A stretch of 20,820 bases of DNA from IMG/VR virus record IMGVR_UViG_3300042397_002866, positions 1-20,820 of that record. One strand, given 5' to 3'. The notes beneath the pieces were generated by a model. The model was given only the letters and a program-made list of their open reading frames with translations. It searched no databases and was not told the origin of the DNA. Of this stretch, positions 7,692 through 15,064 are shown piece by piece. This stretch comes from a virus. A program made the translations under genes and the position numbers. The number at the start of each line of letters is the position of its first letter. The first letter of the stretch is position 1.

Positions 7692-10202
7692 TTATGCGTC
7701 TATTATTTTAACTTCTAGTGGACTCAATAGGGCCTCCTCAATTCTTTTAAGTCGACTAATCATCTCAGACATATCGATATTGTTTTGAATAATTGGAGTC
7801 TTTGACATTGAATTATCTGTATTATTAGTCACATTACCCGCAGTCTGATCTCCTTCATTTTGACTAGTGATATTATTTACTGTTGAAGAATTAGCGTCCC
7901 CTCTGCTTATCATTGGAGGATTTTGAGAAGATGCAGTTAATGATTCAGAATTAACGCTATTGGATTTTAAGTTAGATACATTAACCTGACTTCGGTCTAC
8001 TTTAACGTCTGATCCCTTAGACTCATTTTTAATATTATTAGCAATATTTGAGGAATTAATATTAGATTCATTTTGATTATTAATGGATGAACTTGAAATC
8101 ACAGGATTTGAGTTCGTAACTGATGTATTCAGTGATTGATTTGAACCTGCAGATCCTCCTACATTTGAATTATTAATTGACTTTGATAATTCATTTTGGG
8201 TATTCGATATAGATGGATTTGTTTGTGACATATCCACTGATTTATCTGAACCTGAGACAGTGCTAGCATTATTAATATTTGCAACTGATTTAGTTTCGTT
8301 TGCCGTATTAACATTAACCTGAGAGGATCCACTTCCACCTGACCCAGAAGAATCTGGGCTCTCATTTTTAACCATTACATTTGTGTTGTCCTTTGAATTT
8401 AATACATTAGATCCTTCATTAATAGTCTTATTTTGATCATTAGCTGTTATTTCTTGATTATTAATATTAGTAATATTTGTAGCTCCACCTACTACAGAAG
8501 ATGATTCAGGCTCAGGGGATCCTGCCTTGGCTTCAAATACACCAACTGAATTAGATCCAGACCCTACACTAGCTCCGTCTTTTTTATTTTCTCTTTCTTC
8601 TCTTTTCTCTACTCTCGCCTGTTTTCTCTCCTCTTTCAATTCTTTTCTTTGTTCTGGAGTCAAAAGAAATCCACCTGAAGTAGACACGCTTGGTTCTCCA
8701 GATTTAAAGCCTACTTTTTCTCCAAATATTTTTCTAATTACTCCACCTTCAGATTTAGGTGCATCTACATCAGCAAGAGGAGTCTTTGGATATATAATAC
8801 TGTTGATTTTATCTGGATCACCAGCATATGCTTTAAGAATAAATATTCCTCTTAAAATTTCAGGATCTGGTTCCCATACAAATAGCACAGCAGGTAGACC
8901 CCCAGGGTCAGTTCTCCATGCTCTATATTTAGGTGATATTTTTATACTATTAAGAGCAGCAATAAAAGATTCACTGCTTCCAGATAGAATTTGTTCTATA
9001 TATTGGGCAGGGGTAAAGTCAATTAGTATTAATGCGCCAGTGTCTTTGTCCCGCTCAAATTCTCCGTTTTTATCTTTTTTATATCCCTTTATACTTCCTT
9101 TTTCAGAGTGTTCAATAAATTTACGGTATGATGCTTCAATTTGAGCCTCCCATACCTTTTTTTCAAATAAATCTGGATCAAGCTCACCATTCTTTAATAG
9201 AGAATCTAGTGCTCTTTTTCTTCGAAGTATTTTATCCCCTTCTACTAACTCTTCAAATAGATTTCCGCTATATTCAGGGTTAATCTTTTTTAATTCAAGC
9301 TCAGTGCTATATAGAATGTCTTGTAGAATGGTGAATATCTTTCTACTATATCTAGCTTCAAATTTTGAATCTACTGTGGGAATTTGCCCAGATGCATCTA
9401 CTTTACCGTATGCGTTCGCATCAGTTGAACTGATTATATTAACATCATCTTTATATGCAGCTATTCGATCTTTATTATTCGCATCGTCACTCTTCTTTAA
9501 TTTATCTGGCTTTTTATAAGGAAACCATCTATAACTATCAATGAATGCCATGATCTTCTTTGAATTTTGCCAATGCCACAGGGCCTGAGCTACTTTTCTA
9601 ATCTGCTCTTTTCTCGTTTCAATAGGAACTGCTTTACCTTTAGGGGTTATTGCCCCGTCTCCATACTGAGATGGAGCAGTCAACCATCCATTATCAATAA
9701 GTTCCTGCACGACGGCCTGGCCATAATTGGGACTCGACTTAAGATCTTCTACATATTGCTTATACTCATCCAGACTCATTATATAGTTAGATAGTCCAAT
9801 TGAGAGAAATATAGCTTCGTATCCAAACTGTCTGGCCATTGACAATGAATCAAAATACTGCTTCCATCCTGGTTGTTCGTATACGTATGCAGTGGTTGGA
9901 GTTCCTTTTACGCCATCTCTTAAATTTTTAAGAGACTTATCATGCGCCAACGCGAACATATTTGGGTCGGCAGGTTTAGGAAAGATCTTATCTAATACAG
10001 GGGAGCTAGCTCCCGTGTTTGGATCCGAGTCAGATGCGTCGATTTTAGGATAAAGAAACTTAATGTTCTTTCGGGCTTGAGGGTCCGGGTCTTCTATGTT
10101 TTTAGCCGATCCTGAAATAGTTCCAAAGTTAGCAATATATTTTTGAACATACTCGTTAAAATCACCTGCTAATAATTTCTTTAACTCAGCCTCTGTACTC
10201 AT
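7692..10202 (-). CDS. 836-aa structural protein with long Ser/Asn-rich linker (possible tail-length or hub protein)
   Basis: Residues 1-510 form a folded-looking region without recognised catalytic motifs (Trp/Tyr-rich segments near 105-140 and 205-232, and a segment at 425-460 with PAVLFVWEPDPEILRGIFIL). Residues 515-542 are a highly charged Lys/Arg/Glu helix. Residues 543-800 are low complexity, dominated by Ser, Asn, Thr and Gly. The end (801-836) returns to ordered sequence: hydrophobic residues, then the amphipathic helix MISRLKRIEEALLSPLEVKI. It lies directly after the gp26-like gene and a small overlapping gene, the place where many tailed phages carry a tape-measure protein. The sequence itself does not show the long uninterrupted helix expected of one, so a hub or connector role is equally open. 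A late-type promoter box lies 23 bases before the ATG. Confidence 0.65.
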   Translation of the reverse strand: MSTEAELKKLLAGDFNEYVQKYIANFGTISGSAKNIEDPDPQARKNIKFLYPKIDASDSDPNTGASSPVLDKIFPKPADPNMFALAHDKSLKNLRDGVKGTPTTAYVYEQPGWKQYFDSLSMARQFGYEAIFLSIGLSNYIMSLDEYKQYVEDLKSSPNYGQAVVQELIDNGWLTAPSQYGDGAITPKGKAVPIETRKEQIRKVAQALWHWQNSKKIMAFIDSYRWFPYKKPDKLKKSDDANNKDRIAAYKDDVNIISSTDANAYGKVDASGQIPTVDSKFEARYSRKIFTILQDILYSTELELKKINPEYSGNLFEELVEGDKILRRKRALDSLLKNGELDPDLFEKKVWEAQIEASYRKFIEHSEKGSIKGYKKDKNGEFERDKDTGALILIDFTPAQYIEQILSGSSESFIAALNSIKISPKYRAWRTDPGGLPAVLFVWEPDPEILRGIFILKAYAGDPDKINSIIYPKTPLADVDAPKSEGGVIRKIFGEKVGFKSGEPSVSTSGGFLLTPEQRKELKEERKQARVEKREERENKKDGASVGSGSNSVGVFEAKAGSPEPESSSVVGGATNITNINNQEITANDQNKTINEGSNVLNSKDNTNVMVKNESPDSSGSGGSGSSQVNVNTANETKSVANINNASTVSGSDKSVDMSQTNPSISNTQNELSKSINNSNVGGSAGSNQSLNTSVTNSNPVISSSSINNQNESNINSSNIANNIKNESKGSDVKVDRSQVNVSNLKSNSVNSESLTASSQNPPMISRGDANSSTVNNITSQNEGDQTAGNVTNNTDNSMSKTPIIQNNIDMSEMISRLKRIEEALLSPLEVKIIDA

Positions 10203-10212
10203 CTTAATTAAA

Positions 10213-10233
10213 AGTTCTTTTTATTATTTATTT
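10213..10233 (-). promoter_or_regulatory. Late-promoter-like region with AATAAATA box
   Basis: The AATAAATA box on the minus strand is at 10225-10232, ending 23 bases before the ATG at 10202. The surrounding 21 bases are repeated exactly at 13932-13952. The box overlaps the stop codon of the preceding 71-aa gene. Confidence 0.6.
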
Positions 10234-10443
10234 AGGTTTCAAATGAGAAGGCAGTCCGACCTGATAACTGCCGCCCTGTGAATTAATTTGATTCTGCATA
10301 TCTATTTCTTTATTTTGTTCCTCTGTCTCCTCGTTAATTATATTAACTAAGAGAGAATATTCCATATATTCTAAATTATAAAGAGTATCTAAGGATTGAT
10401 TAAGCTTCACCGCCAAGTCTTTATTAAGCTTAAATAAGTTCAT
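10228..10443 (-). CDS. Small protein after the gp26-like gene (71 aa)
   Basis: The chosen start is the ATG at 10443 (MNLFKLNKDL), which overlaps the end of the gp26-like gene by 14 bases. The frame stays open upstream to a GTG at 10533, which would add 30 residues but would require a 104-base overlap. The product is acidic and Gln/Asn-rich: a helical N-terminal part (LAVKLNQSLDTLYNLEYMEY) and a flexible C-terminus (QINSQGGSYQVGLPSHLKPK). The position between a gp26-like gene and a large structural gene recalls small tail-assembly proteins made alone or by frameshifting. A U7 run at 10494-10500 lies in the long overlap. No family is recognised. Confidence 0.55.
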   Translation of the reverse strand: MNLFKLNKDLAVKLNQSLDTLYNLEYMEYSLLVNIINEETEEQNKEIDMQNQINSQGGSYQVGLPSHLKPK

Positions 10444-11467
10444 CAAATCTAGCTGAAATAATGAAAATATCTTTGACAGTGAAGCTTCCTCCCAAAAAAA
10501 TCGAGCTCTCCGTTCTTTCTTTACATTTTTCACATGTACATAGAACTTTATTTGTAGACGTATCCTTCATGTCTTTTACAAATCTATAGATTGCGCTAAA
10601 TTTAGCGCTTGACCAGCCTTCCATGCTAATTTTAAATTCTCCTAGGTTTTGAGTATTTGCTGCTTTCCAATTTACAATTAAATAGGGAGCAATATCATAA
10701 AATGAAGGATCTTTCTCCTGTCCAGAATTAATTTCAAACTCTCTACGCTGTCTGATTTTGGTATTTACTCCGATTGTCGGCATATAGAATTTAAGAGTCT
10801 CTTGTAGTTTTTCAGAAGGTATAACAAAACATCTTTCATCTTCATTATACCATTTAAAGTATTCTCCAGGTAATTCAAATCCTTTTAAATTTCTACTCAA
10901 TACTTGAACCTTATTTACAAATCCACATTTATTATCTTGGCATTTAATATTTGCCATTAATTTATTTTCTTGATTTGGAAAAGTCAATTCATATATCCTA
11001 AATAGGATGTGATATCTATCAATTAGTAAAATATCGTTATATGTAAATTGAGCTGGATCTCCTGGGATTTTAATTCGGGTGCACGAATTTAGGATAAAAT
11101 TTATCTTTTCATCTATATCAACCGGATCATAGTCATCCATAGTAGACCAGTGTCTGATTTCTTTGGTTTTAGCAGATCTAATCAATATCTCTACCCTAGC
11201 TGGATAAAACATTCCATTAGATGGTAAAGTTTCAAGATTTAATATTTTCCAAGGAGATTCTTCGCTTGCACTTAAGCTAATTTCCTCAAATCCTCTTGCT
11301 TTTCCAAGAGAAGTCTGCTTTGGTAATGGTGTTTCAACTTGAGTACTATCTTCAGAAACGGGCTCAATCGTTTGTAATTTTTCCTTATAATTGTTTACTC
11401 CACTCGCTTTATCAATCTCATCTAAATATTGTTGAGCTTCTGATTCGTCAATTTCATTTATTTCCAT
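10430..11467 (-). CDS. T4 gp26-type baseplate/tail assembly protein
   Basis: This 345-residue protein carries an acidic, low-complexity N-terminus (1-70), then a core that matches the T4 baseplate gp26-like family (PF12322) as I know it: LPSNGMFYP (81-89), an IRSAKTKEIRHWS segment (96-108), INFILNSCTRIKI (122-134), then DILLIDRYHILFRIYELTF (145-163), followed by a Cys-containing beta part (CQDNKC at 176-181). A second Cys cluster, CTCEKC (310-315), may complete a metal site. T4 gp26 acts in assembly of the baseplate hub. Family members elsewhere behave like tail-assembly factors. It is longer than T4 gp26 (about 200 residues) by the N-terminal extension and the C-terminal third. The TATAAAAT at 11483-11490 is a weak upstream promoter candidate. 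Confidence 0.72.
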   Translation of the reverse strand: MEINEIDESEAQQYLDEIDKASGVNNYKEKLQTIEPVSEDSTQVETPLPKQTSLGKARGFEEISLSASEESPWKILNLETLPSNGMFYPARVEILIRSAKTKEIRHWSTMDDYDPVDIDEKINFILNSCTRIKIPGDPAQFTYNDILLIDRYHILFRIYELTFPNQENKLMANIKCQDNKCGFVNKVQVLSRNLKGFELPGEYFKWYNEDERCFVIPSEKLQETLKFYMPTIGVNTKIRQRREFEINSGQEKDPSFYDIAPYLIVNWKAANTQNLGEFKISMEGWSSAKFSAIYRFVKDMKDTSTNKVLCTCEKCKERTESSIFLGGSFTVKDIFIISARFDELI

Positions 11468-11534
11468 AGGATGATCTTTTTTATTTTATATAAAAAAAAA
11501 TAAAAAGGTTTTGCAATTAATATATTTTGCTAGA

Positions 11535-12005
11535 TTAAGATCCGATAAACTGAGCGAACGTCATTGCTTTAAATGAATTAGATTCATATAAGCGCTCCAT
11601 CGTATCGATATAGATTTCTTTCTTTTGTAGAGTCTTAGGATCTTTTATAAAGGCTTTGATTGTGTTATTTCTACGGTCTACCTTTACTTCTAATAGTCTA
11701 CCGACTACCATTTTTCCTCCTTTATTTTTAATTTGAGAATTCACTAGAATTCCCCTGACCCTGTCTCCTGGTTTATAATTGTATCTTATGATATTTACAT
11801 TTCGATCAAACTCGCTCACTCCAGGATCACCGCTCCTAGACATATCGCTTAATGGAACTTGCTTAATTGATACTCCTGGGGTAAATTGGCTTCGACCGGT
11901 AACGAAATTAAAATCTCCCTTTTGACCATAGAACGGCAGGCCTCTCATGTAGTCCCTACTTTGGAACCCAGTTACAGTGCTGCTCTGTTCATTTAGTCTC
12001 TTCAT
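11535..12005 (-). CDS. Unknown beta-rich protein (156 aa)
   Basis: I do not recognise it. The first 75 residues are Gly/Ser/Arg-rich and look extended (SRDYMRGLPFYGQKGDFNFV). Residues 76-145 have short strands around Gly and basic residues (YKPGDRVRGILVN, then KMVVGRLLEVKVDRRNNTIK), an SH3- or KOW-like small barrel pattern. The end is an amphipathic peptide (SFKAMTFAQFIGS). The ATG overlaps the stop of the 142-aa gene by one base (TAATG), indicating coupled translation. It lies in a run of small genes leading to the gp26-like gene, so a minor structural or assembly role is likely but unproven. Confidence 0.6.
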   Translation of the reverse strand: MKRLNEQSSTVTGFQSRDYMRGLPFYGQKGDFNFVTGRSQFTPGVSIKQVPLSDMSRSGDPGVSEFDRNVNIIRYNYKPGDRVRGILVNSQIKNKGGKMVVGRLLEVKVDRRNNTIKAFIKDPKTLQKKEIYIDTMERLYESNSFKAMTFAQFIGS

Positions 12006-12433
12006 TAGAATACTGCAGGATAGTTTCTTTTTCTATGACCAATTACTTTATAAGTTCCAGGAGAAACCGGATCACCTGCGGAATTAGTGAATTCAAATTT
12101 CTTAAGCCATATATCTAGATATGGACTGGCTCCTGCTGCTGTAAATCTAGTAATTGGATATACCGGAGCATTAATATCGTCATTGTCTAATCCCCAAACC
12201 TTGATATAGGAAGCAGTTGCGCTTAATACCTCTATTCTAAAAATAGGTCCATGTGCATTTCCGATCTTATCGGATGCCTTAGGTCCTCCTATTTGAGAGT
12301 ACTTGAGGGTAGTTTTGTTAGGATCCTGCTCTCTGCGATCAGTGCTAATCCAAACTGGACCATATGACAATTCTGGACTGGCAGATGATGCTGGGTGTAT
12401 TTCAAAAATTTCTGTAGGGATATTAGTGTTCAT
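12005..12433 (-). CDS. Unknown beta-rich protein (142 aa)
   Basis: I do not recognise this 142-residue protein. Pro/Gly-rich loops alternate with short hydrophobic strands (YGPVWIST, PIFRIEVLSATASYIKVWGL, PYLDIWLKKFEF, GTYKVIGHRKR), which suggests a small beta sandwich such as a decoration, fibre-associated or neck protein. No signal peptide, membrane helix or catalytic motif is visible. Its stop overlaps the next ATG by one base, and the upstream 176-aa gene ends 12 bases before its start, so it belongs to the same transcript. Confidence 0.6.
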   Translation of the reverse strand: MNTNIPTEIFEIHPASSASPELSYGPVWISTDRREQDPNKTTLKYSQIGGPKASDKIGNAHGPIFRIEVLSATASYIKVWGLDNDDINAPVYPITRFTAAGASPYLDIWLKKFEFTNSAGDPVSPGTYKVIGHRKRNYPAVF

Positions 12434-12445
12434 ATATCTATTAAT

Positions 12446-12976
12446 TTATTGGGCTTTTCCATAAGTAATTAATCCAATTAATTTAATCTTATAATCAGCA
12501 TTCGGATTAATTACTTTTATTTTATTTATTAAAGTCTTTGGATCATTTGATTTAGGATTCGTAAACATAGTAAATAGATTGTATAAATAATATCTTTTAT
12601 ATTCTAAAGTTTCGGCATCTTCGATCCATAATTCAACATTCTTATCCACGATAGAAATTTCTTCACCATTATCATCGTTAGTAGGATAGACAATTTTAAT
12701 CATTATTCCTCTAACATATAGATTTCCAGATATTAAATCTAGTGATGGAGATCCTGTCGTTAATATTCCATTGTCAAACATAGTATATTCTTCTCCTGAA
12801 CTTAGGTTATAATTTATACAAGAATGACTATCTACTGGAAACGCAAAATCGTTAATACAGAACGACCCGACAATATTTGCCCCTTCTACTATTTTGAGAC
12901 ATTTATCTTCAAATAATTGTAGGATTGATTGATTATTATCACAGCAATCGCATATATTGTTTATTAAGGGTAGCAT
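12446..12976 (-). CDS. Unknown protein with N-terminal Cys cluster (176 aa)
   Basis: I do not recognise it. The N-terminus holds clustered cysteines (Cys9, Cys11, Cys12 in NNICDCCDNN), with further Cys near 26, 41 and 53, which could bind a metal or form disulfides. The rest is beta-rich (LYVRGIMIKIVYPTND, EYKRYYLYNLFTMF, YKIKLIGLITYG), as expected for a virion component. An AATAAATA octamer ends only seven bases before its ATG, too close for normal use as its promoter. The gene follows the four-helix membrane protein with a 12-base gap. Confidence 0.58.
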   Translation of the reverse strand: MLPLINNICDCCDNNQSILQLFEDKCLKIVEGANIVGSFCINDFAFPVDSHSCINYNLSSGEEYTMFDNGILTTGSPSLDLISGNLYVRGIMIKIVYPTNDDNGEEISIVDKNVELWIEDAETLEYKRYYLYNLFTMFTNPKSNDPKTLINKIKVINPNADYKIKLIGLITYGKAQ

Positions 12977-12988
12977 CTGTATTATTTA

Positions 12989-13624
12989 TTATTTTTTAAG
13001 CCTAGCAAATTTAGGATTTACTCTTCCGGCCTTAAATATAGGCTCGGGTTGAATATTTTTTTCAATTTTATCTTCATCATTTGAATAATCTTCAGGTTCT
13101 ATATCTGTAGGTGTATCTACCTGTGCTAAATCCTCTTCTGTATCATCTGGATCCTTACTATTTGATTCTAAAATCTGATCGGTAAATTTAATGTAATAGT
13201 GAAGGGCAGTAAGCGACATCATCGGAAGAGTACCTCCTTGAATTATTGCCAATAGTCTTCGATGATCAGTATTATCCCAGTCTTCAAAAAATGGCTTTAT
13301 TAATTCAACCCAGGATAGGAAATCTTGACCGTTTACATTTATATCTTTGTATTCAAAGAAGATGTTTCCTATGATTTGAATGCAAGTCACTAGGCCAAAT
13401 AGAAACCAAATTGAGGCGCGATTTATCTTTATAGTTGCTGCTGAAACTGAAGCTAATGCAAAAATTTCTATTGCAATAGAGAGATAGATTGCCCAGCTTA
13501 TAGGATTACCTAAATCATACCAGCTAACTACATGGCTAATTGACATAATTACTACCAACAATATTGGAAGCAAAAATGAATTTTGAATTATTAGATTCTT
13601 ATTTCTTTTTAACCAATTAATCAT
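12989..13624 (-). CDS. Four-helix membrane protein with acidic tail (211 aa)
   Basis: Four hydrophobic segments are visible at about 16-34, 42-64, 70-90 and 126-145. Basic residues before the first helix (NWLKRNKN) place the N-terminus inside. Residues 153-190 form a strongly acidic, probably disordered tail (DDTEEDLAQVD and onward) that ends in a basic peptide (VNPKFARLKK). No holin family is recognised and the size is larger than usual for holins. It overlaps the upstream 103-aa membrane gene by 8 bases, so the two are probably made together. A lysis, membrane-remodelling or superinfection-exclusion role is possible. None is shown by the sequence. Confidence 0.65.
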   Translation of the reverse strand: MINWLKRNKNLIIQNSFLLPILLVVIMSISHVVSWYDLGNPISWAIYLSIAIEIFALASVSAATIKINRASIWFLFGLVTCIQIIGNIFFEYKDINVNGQDFLSWVELIKPFFEDWDNTDHRRLLAIIQGGTLPMMSLTALHYYIKFTDQILESNSKDPDDTEEDLAQVDTPTDIEPEDYSNDEDKIEKNIQPEPIFKAGRVNPKFARLKK

Positions 13625-13928
13625 TTGATTCTATTTTATCTTTTATTTTAGATAGACTAGTTTTTCCTTTATCTAAATCATCTTCATATATCAGGTAGTC
13701 TAGCATTACCAATTCAAGTGCGTCTTTTATTTCCTTTTGAGAGGAAGTTTTCTTATCTAAGTTAGAAACAACAGTAGATAGGGAATCAATCTTTGCTTCT
13801 AATCTATCTGATTTGTCTTCTATTTTAGATACTTTGCTACTGGTGCACCCTTTTCCTAAATATAATAGAAAAAATAGGGCAGCTAAGATCTGCCATACCC
13901 ATTTATTAATAAATTCTTTGATGTTCAT
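13617..13928 (-). CDS. Single-pass membrane coiled-coil protein (103 aa)
   Basis: An N-terminal transmembrane helix (about 10-26, KWVWQILAALFFLLYLG) is followed directly by a Cys (KGCTSS) and then a coiled-coil region (32-62, SKIEDKSDRLEAKIDSLSTV) and a charged helical end. The Cys context (G-K-G-C) is not a standard lipobox because of the Lys, so lipidation is doubtful. The shape resembles an i-spanin (Rz-type) or a small membrane adaptor. It overlaps the four-helix membrane gene by 8 bases. A late-type promoter element lies immediately upstream, 16 bases from the ATG. Confidence 0.65.
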   Translation of the reverse strand: MNIKEFINKWVWQILAALFFLLYLGKGCTSSKVSKIEDKSDRLEAKIDSLSTVVSNLDKKTSSQKEIKDALELVMLDYLIYEDDLDKGKTSLSKIKDKIESND

Positions 13929-13931
13929 ATG

Positions 13932-13952
13932 AGTTCTTTTTATTATTTATTT
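13932..13952 (-). promoter_or_regulatory. Late-promoter-like region with AATAAATA box
   Basis: This is the same 21 bases as at 10213-10233, with the AATAAATA box at 13944-13951 on the minus strand. The box ends 16 bases before the ATG at 13928, slightly closer than the 22-23 base spacing of most other boxes. Confidence 0.55.
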
Positions 13953-13969
13953 TAAAAAAATAAAAGAAG

Positions 13970-14434
13970 TTAAATAAAAATGAGAGCTAAAGAACCTATT
14001 ATTAAGGTTGGAATTCCAAAAAGATATGATACGCTATAGATATAATCTCTCTGGTTATATTTTCTATCTTCAAATTTTATTTGAATGATATATCCATAGT
14101 AATCTTCAGTTTTGACTCTTTCATAATCTACAAAAATTGAATCCAATATGCCTTCTTTTTGCAAAAAATCAGTATACTTTTTAAGCTTATCTCCCACATA
14201 TCTTAATTCTGCAGGTTCAATTGTAAGTTCATCATAAGTTAAAATCTGCTCGTTTAAATTAATTCCTAAAAGAAGAAATTTATTTTGGCGAGTAATTCCC
14301 ATTTCTTGGAGTTTACCTGTGCTTTCAAGATTATCTACAATCTTGATATAGATCTTTCTATATTTTCTGATTTTAGAATATTCTCGATATCTATTTAAAA
14401 CTCGAGAAGGATAAATGTAGTCTTTAATTTTCAT
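13970..14434 (-). CDS. C-terminally anchored membrane protein (154 aa)
   Basis: The N-terminal 35 residues are very basic and Tyr-rich (SRVLNRYREYSKIRKYRKIY). A mixed alpha/beta middle region follows, and one transmembrane helix forms the extreme C-terminus (135-154, SYLFGIPTLIIGSLALIFI). This tail-anchored topology leaves almost the whole protein in the cytoplasm. The ATG overlaps the sigma-factor stop as ATGA, so translation is probably coupled to it. One speculative role is a membrane-bound anti-sigma factor, since such genes commonly follow sigma genes, but no anti-sigma fold is recognised. It could equally be the first gene of the membrane-protein group that follows. Confidence 0.62.
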   Translation of the reverse strand: MKIKDYIYPSRVLNRYREYSKIRKYRKIYIKIVDNLESTGKLQEMGITRQNKFLLLGINLNEQILTYDELTIEPAELRYVGDKLKKYTDFLQKEGILDSIFVDYERVKTEDYYGYIIQIKFEDRKYNQRDYIYSVSYLFGIPTLIIGSLALIFI

Positions 14435-15060
14435 ATGTCAAATATATGGTTTAGTGTTTCTTTAAATTCAGGATTCTTTAAAAGTACGTTATCCCTTACG
14501 TCAATTCTAATTTTCCTAAGCTTGGTTTTAACTGTATTTTCGTTTATATCGTATTTTACAGATATCTCCTTAATCTTTTCATTCTTTATCATCTTATCAA
14601 TTGCTATATTTCTAAGAGTAGAGTCTTCGATTTGATTTATTGCCGATACTGTCTCAGAATACAGATGGTCTATTTCGGACTGAACTCCGTCTGAGTCATA
14701 TTCAATTGAAATATCTCCACCGCTGCCCATATATTCTAGGCTCACAGTAGGATGCTGATTCTTTTTGTAGAGATAAAAAAGGGTCTCGTTACGAGTAATT
14801 GTATAAATCCAAGTTGTAAACTTGGCCTTATTAAAATCAAATTTATCTATATTTTTAAATATTTTTTTTAAAGACCACTGAAGAGCCTCTACTGTATCAT
14901 CATCATTTCTACAAAAGGTCCACACAAAATACTTTAATTTTGGATAAATTAATTCGACAAGCTCATTCTTTTGTCTTTCAGTTATCGAACAATCTTGAAA
15001 TTTCGATGCAATGTAATTAATTCTTTCATTTGCTTGTTGGTTAGTTGTTTCAAATCCCAT
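14431..15060 (-). CDS. Phage sigma factor (sigma70 family, ECF-like), candidate late sigma
   Basis: This 209-residue protein has both hallmarks of a compact sigma factor. Region 2 (about 36-102) contains DDDTVEALQWSLKKIFKNID, DKFDFNKAKFTTWIYTITRN and a basic end, matching the core-RNA-polymerase and -10-box binding helices. Region 4 (about 135-192) contains the helix-turn-helix KIKEISVKYDINENTVKTKL. Regions 1 and 3 are absent, as in ECF sigmas. Unlike T4 gp55, a region 4 seems to be present. It most likely directs host RNA polymerase to phage promoters. The repeated TATAAATA-type boxes in this window are the obvious candidates. A perfect copy of the box lies 28 bases upstream of its own ATG, inside the preceding gene. 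The gene sits between terminase and structural genes, and its stop overlaps the next ATG. Confidence 0.8.
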   Translation of the reverse strand: MGFETTNQQANERINYIASKFQDCSITERQKNELVELIYPKLKYFVWTFCRNDDDTVEALQWSLKKIFKNIDKFDFNKAKFTTWIYTITRNETLFYLYKKNQHPTVSLEYMGSGGDISIEYDSDGVQSEIDHLYSETVSAINQIEDSTLRNIAIDKMIKNEKIKEISVKYDINENTVKTKLRKIRIDVRDNVLLKNPEFKETLNHIFDI

Positions 15061-15064
15061 GTTT

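Noticed and set aside
8159-8365. 68-codon second frame on the minus strand
   Set aside because: It is contained in the Ser/Asn-rich linker of the 836-aa gene and is an artefact of low-complexity sequence.
8527-9144. 205-codon open frame on the plus strand
   Set aside because: It lies wholly antisense to the 836-aa gene and has an implausible composition. The minus-strand frame has coherent neighbours and a promoter box.
10444-10533. GTG start adding 30 residues to the small gene after the gp26-like gene
   Set aside because: It needs a 104-base overlap and a non-ATG start in a window where other genes start at ATG. The ATG at 10443 gives an ordinary 14-base overlap. The overlap is kept as a finding because of the U7 run.
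11491-11534. Possible terminator in the gap before the gp26-like gene
   Set aside because: There is a long T run on the minus strand but no stem of useful strength. The repeated GCAAAA copies are direct, not inverted.
12582-12589. TATAAATA on the plus strand
   Set aside because: It lies inside the 176-aa gene with no plus-strand gene downstream. It is most likely a by-product of Leu-Tyr-Asn codons.
12983-12990. AATAAATA on the minus strand before the 176-aa gene
   Set aside because: It is only seven bases from the ATG, so transcription would start at or inside the start codon. The stop codon and AT-rich spacer explain it.
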